A DNA stretch of 64,000 nucleotides from JAQUCI01 sp964553255 (GTDB lineage: Bacteria; Bacillota_I; Bacilli_A; Erysipelotrichales; Erysipelotrichaceae), in NCBI GenBank assembly GCA_964553255.1, contig CAZKJS010000002.1, forward strand, positions 1 to 64,000. The letters run 5' to 3'. The position numbers were made by a program, and so were the translations under genes. Every line of letters starts with the position of its first letter. The first letter of the stretch is position 1. A model generated the notes under the pieces. It was not told where the DNA came from and made no database searches. It worked only from the letters and a program-made list of their open reading frames with translations. Positions 61,805 through 64,000 of this stretch are shown one piece after another.

Positions 61805-62704
61805 ATGACAATTCTATATTTATTTGAAAAGATAAGAAATCCCATATTAGATTTTATAATGGCTTCAATCACTCATTTAGGTTCTGAGATGTTTTTAATT
61901 GTAGCATCGCTTATTGTTTTATGGTGTATCAATAAGAAGTGGGGTTACTATCTGCTATTTATAAGTAGTTTTGGAACAACGATCAATCAGTTTCTAAAAA
62001 ACTATTTCATGATTGCACGACCTTGGCTCAAAGATCCTAACCTTACAGTTGTTGAAGCCGCAAAAGATCACGCTACAGGCTACTCTTTTCCCAGCGGACA
62101 TACACAAACGATCGCAGGTTTTTTTGGTGGTTTGATCAAGCTTGACATTAGTAAATTTGTAAAAGTAGTCGCCTATATTACTATTTTTTTGGTGGCTATA
62201 TCAAGAATGTATCTGGGTGTACATACTTTAGAGGATGTCGCTTTATCACTATTGATCGCAGCTTTCTTGGTGCTTATAATACATCCATTATTTTTTAAGA
62301 AAAACAATATAGTAACAATAATGTCTGTTGGTGTATTGTTCGCAATTGCCTTTGTGATTTACATGGAGTTAAAACTAACAAGATTAAGTATGATAAATGA
62401 ACTTGATCTTGATGGTATAAAAAACGCTTATACCTGTTTAGGCTTGGCTTTAGCGATTGTGTTAGCTTATAAGATTGATGAAAAGTATCTAAACTATCCT
62501 GTTAAAGCAGTATGGTGGGCACAAATCATTAAATGTGTTGTGGGTTTGGCTATAATGCTGGGAATTAGGATGTTTTTAAAAGAGCCTTTGTATTTGCTTA
62601 CCAACTATCACTACAGCGCTGATATGATAAGATACTTTATCATGGCTATGGTTGGTGGTAGTGTTTGGCCTATGACATTTAAATGGTTTGAAAAATTAAA
62701 ATAG
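61805..62704 (+). CDS. PAP2-family membrane phosphatase
   Basis: 299 residues, about eight membrane segments. The three phosphatase motifs are intact: K65-x6-R72-P73, PSGH (96-99) and SR-x5-H-x3-D (133-144). Members remove phosphate from undecaprenyl pyrophosphate or phosphatidic acid outside the membrane; which one is not settled, but cell-wall lipid carrier recycling is plausible in this walled organism. It follows rsmI by 9 bp and is the last gene before a terminator. Confidence 0.88.
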   Translation: MTILYLFEKIRNPILDFIMASITHLGSEMFLIVASLIVLWCINKKWGYYLLFISSFGTTINQFLKNYFMIARPWLKDPNLTVVEAAKDHATGYSFPSGHTQTIAGFFGGLIKLDISKFVKVVAYITIFLVAISRMYLGVHTLEDVALSLLIAAFLVLIIHPLFFKKNNIVTIMSVGVLFAIAFVIYMELKLTRLSMINELDLDGIKNAYTCLGLALAIVLAYKIDEKYLNYPVKAVWWAQIIKCVVGLAIMLGIRMFLKEPLYLLTNYHYSADMIRYFIMAMVGGSVWPMTFKWFEKLK

Positions 62705-62713
62705 CAACTATCT

Positions 62714-62741
62714 AAACTAAGCAAAACAAGCTTAGTTTTTT
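62714..62741 (+). terminator. Terminator of the tmk-holB-ricT-rsmI-PAP2 operon
   Basis: AAACTAAGC and GCTTAGTTT with a 7-nt loop, followed by a T-run. Confidence 0.88.
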
Positions 62742-62774
62742 CATTCTTTAGTATTAAGTACGTATAACTTATAT

Positions 62775-62827
62775 ATTTGTCTATACAAATAAGCTATAAT
62801 AGAATTAATATAAAGCATAGACAAAAC
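62775..62827 (+). promoter_or_regulatory. Promoter with two GntR/HutC-like operator sites
   Basis: ATTTGTCTATACAAAT (62775-62790) contains GTCTATAC, the GT-N-TA-N-AC pattern of HutC-type GntR repressors. A second copy, GCATAGACAA, lies at 62815-62824, with one mismatch in the core. They flank a TATAAT -10 (62795-62800). Bound repressor would block the promoter of the SIS gene. Confidence 0.6.
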
Positions 62828-62849
62828 AAGATAACTAATAGGAGGAATA

Positions 62850-63926
62850 ATGAAAAAATTCATGGTTGAGTGTGCACAAGAAGCACCGCAAGTTTGTCAA
62901 AAAGTCTATCAAAATAAAGATGAAAATGTTGGAAAATTAGTTGAACTATATTTAACGAAAGACTATAAAGGCATAGTTTTAGTTGGTTCTGGTTCATCAT
63001 ATAATATTGCTGCGAGCGCTAAATATGCGATAGAGAAATATCTTAAAACTGAGGTAAAAATATATACACCAGTAAGCTTTGAATACTATGATTATAAACA
63101 TAGCGTTGATCATTTAGTTATATTCATGTCACAAAGTGGAAGAAGTACTAACACAGTAAACGCCTTAAATGTCGCAATAGCTAACAACTATGATATTGCC
63201 AGCTTAACTATGGTAGTTAATAATCCATTGGCTAAGGCTAGTGAAAACGCCTTCTATTATGGATCATGGACTGATGAAGCGGATAGTTATGTTTGTCGTG
63301 GTTTTAGTGCTTCAGCATTGTACTTAATCCTATTTGCGCTTGAAGCTGGGGTTAGAAAAGCAACTATTACTAAGGATGAGTATAAAGCGGCGCATAAGGA
63401 ATTGAGTGCAATACTTAAAAATATGACAAGTGTTCATGAAGCGGTTGAAAAGTTTTATGGCATTCACAAAAACGAACTATATAACATTAGAAGAGCAATG
63501 ACGTTAGGAATCGGGCCAACATACGCAACAGCACTTGAATCATGTTTGAAGTTCTCAGAAACAACGGGTATTGCGACTAATGGTTATGAACTAGAAGAGT
63601 TCTTACATGGTCCAGCATATGAAGTAAAAAAAGACCATGCTGTATTTATCATCGATGTTGATGAAAAACTACATGAGCGCGCTATGAAAATATATGAAGC
63701 AAGTAAAGAGTTAACAGATAAAGTATATGTTGTAACCTGTTTTGATAATTATGTGGGTAATCGGGTTATCAAATTAAGTGAGAAGTTTGACCCAGTATTA
63801 ATGCCACTAATCACAGTAATACCTTTTCAACTAATACCAGGTCATATATGTGAAGATCTCAACATAAGAGCAGTAACAATCTGTAATTATCGGGCTTCAC
63901 AAATCGCTAAGTCAAAATTGAACTAA
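62850..63926 (+). CDS. SIS-domain sugar-phosphate isomerase/deglycase
   Basis: 358 residues with two SIS domains (about 25-165 and 195-340), as in the isomerase half of GlmS and in FrlB/AgaS proteins, without the GlmS glutaminase. The phosphate-binding VGSGSSYN and MSQSGRSTNT and the ELEEFLHGP stretch are typical. It may act on an amino-sugar or fructosamine phosphate. AGGAGG precedes the ATG. HutC-like operator sites upstream fit regulation by an amino-sugar or fructoselysine repressor encoded elsewhere. The exact reaction is not determined. Confidence 0.82.
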   Translation: MKKFMVECAQEAPQVCQKVYQNKDENVGKLVELYLTKDYKGIVLVGSGSSYNIAASAKYAIEKYLKTEVKIYTPVSFEYYDYKHSVDHLVIFMSQSGRSTNTVNALNVAIANNYDIASLTMVVNNPLAKASENAFYYGSWTDEADSYVCRGFSASALYLILFALEAGVRKATITKDEYKAAHKELSAILKNMTSVHEAVEKFYGIHKNELYNIRRAMTLGIGPTYATALESCLKFSETTGIATNGYELEEFLHGPAYEVKKDHAVFIIDVDEKLHERAMKIYEASKELTDKVYVVTCFDNYVGNRVIKLSEKFDPVLMPLITVIPFQLIPGHICEDLNIRAVTICNYRASQIAKSKLN

Positions 63927-64000
63927 TAATGATATCTTTACATCTAAGCGCTAGATGACTATAATGTAATAAAGGTTATGATCAAAAGAGTAACAAAGAT

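Noticed and set aside
63937..64000. Palindrome CATCTA-N5-TAGATG and a possible gene start (ATG at 63978) at the right edge
   Set aside because: Only a few codons are visible and the AGG is too close to the ATG to decide; the palindrome has no T-run.

Overview
The window is a 64 kb piece of an AT-rich Bacillota chromosome centred on the replication origin. dnaA, dnaN, rlbA(yaaA), recF, gyrB and gyrA run leftward from about 40.1 kb, and rpmH, rnpA, yidC and khpB(jag) run rightward from about 40.6 kb. A DnaA-box-rich oriC lies between them. Most genes on each arm point away from the origin. TGA is used as a stop (for example recF/rlbA, mutS/mutL, mfd, pfkB-like gene), so this is the standard bacterial code and not the Mycoplasma code. 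A cell wall is implied by a SEDS protein, DivIC and an M23 endopeptidase. The SRP RNA is the short 4.5S-like type, and the sporulation genes that usually sit near mfd/divIC (spoVT, yabP, yabQ) are absent. Together with gene order this suggests a non-sporulating, low-GC firmicute near the Erysipelotrichia/Mollicutes branch; that placement is inference.

Left arm (1-40.1 kb, mostly minus strand): a PhnCDEE-type ABC importer with an intracellular 5'-nucleotidase-like enzyme and a NusG-domain-II protein; an M24 peptidase with ispF (MEP pathway); a PfkB kinase facing the c-di-AMP receptor DarA; folD, a DUF951 protein and ychF; dtd facing rarA; a NatAB-like ABC exporter; mutS-mutL-miaA-tcdA; a PTS EIICB-like protein whose IIB cysteine is missing; a SEDS protein with a CYTH protein facing an uncharacterised EVE-like protein; an operon that starts with the SRP RNA and continues tadA-dnaX-recR-fhs; serS behind a serine T-box; then the gyrase and dnaA clusters. 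dnaX is interrupted by a 100-N assembly gap next to a tandem repeat.

Right arm (40.5-64 kb): rpmH-rnpA-yidC-khpB, pth-mfd-rqcP, divIC, a LysM/G5/M23 endopeptidase, gpmI, an ABC-2 exporter pair, then a minus-strand osmolyte block (BusR-like regulator, OpuC-type ABC importer), a PlsC-like acyltransferase with a zinc ribbon, a small membrane exporter facing a NUDIX hydrolase, tmk-holB-ricT-rsmI, a PAP2 phosphatase and a SIS-domain sugar-phosphate protein with GntR/HutC-like operator sites. mnmE, mnmG, rsmG, noc, parA and parB, often found after khpB, are not here.

The points most worth a second look are: two perfect parS palindromes flanking serS, one of them inside the serS T-box leader; a likely c-di-AMP/osmolyte circuit (DarA, a BusR-like repressor with its operator region, OpuCA with CBS domains); the cysteine-less PTS protein; nested inverted repeats between serS and gyrA; and the bipartite DnaA-box layout. 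I saw no phage, IS element, CRISPR array, tRNA or rRNA gene in the window.
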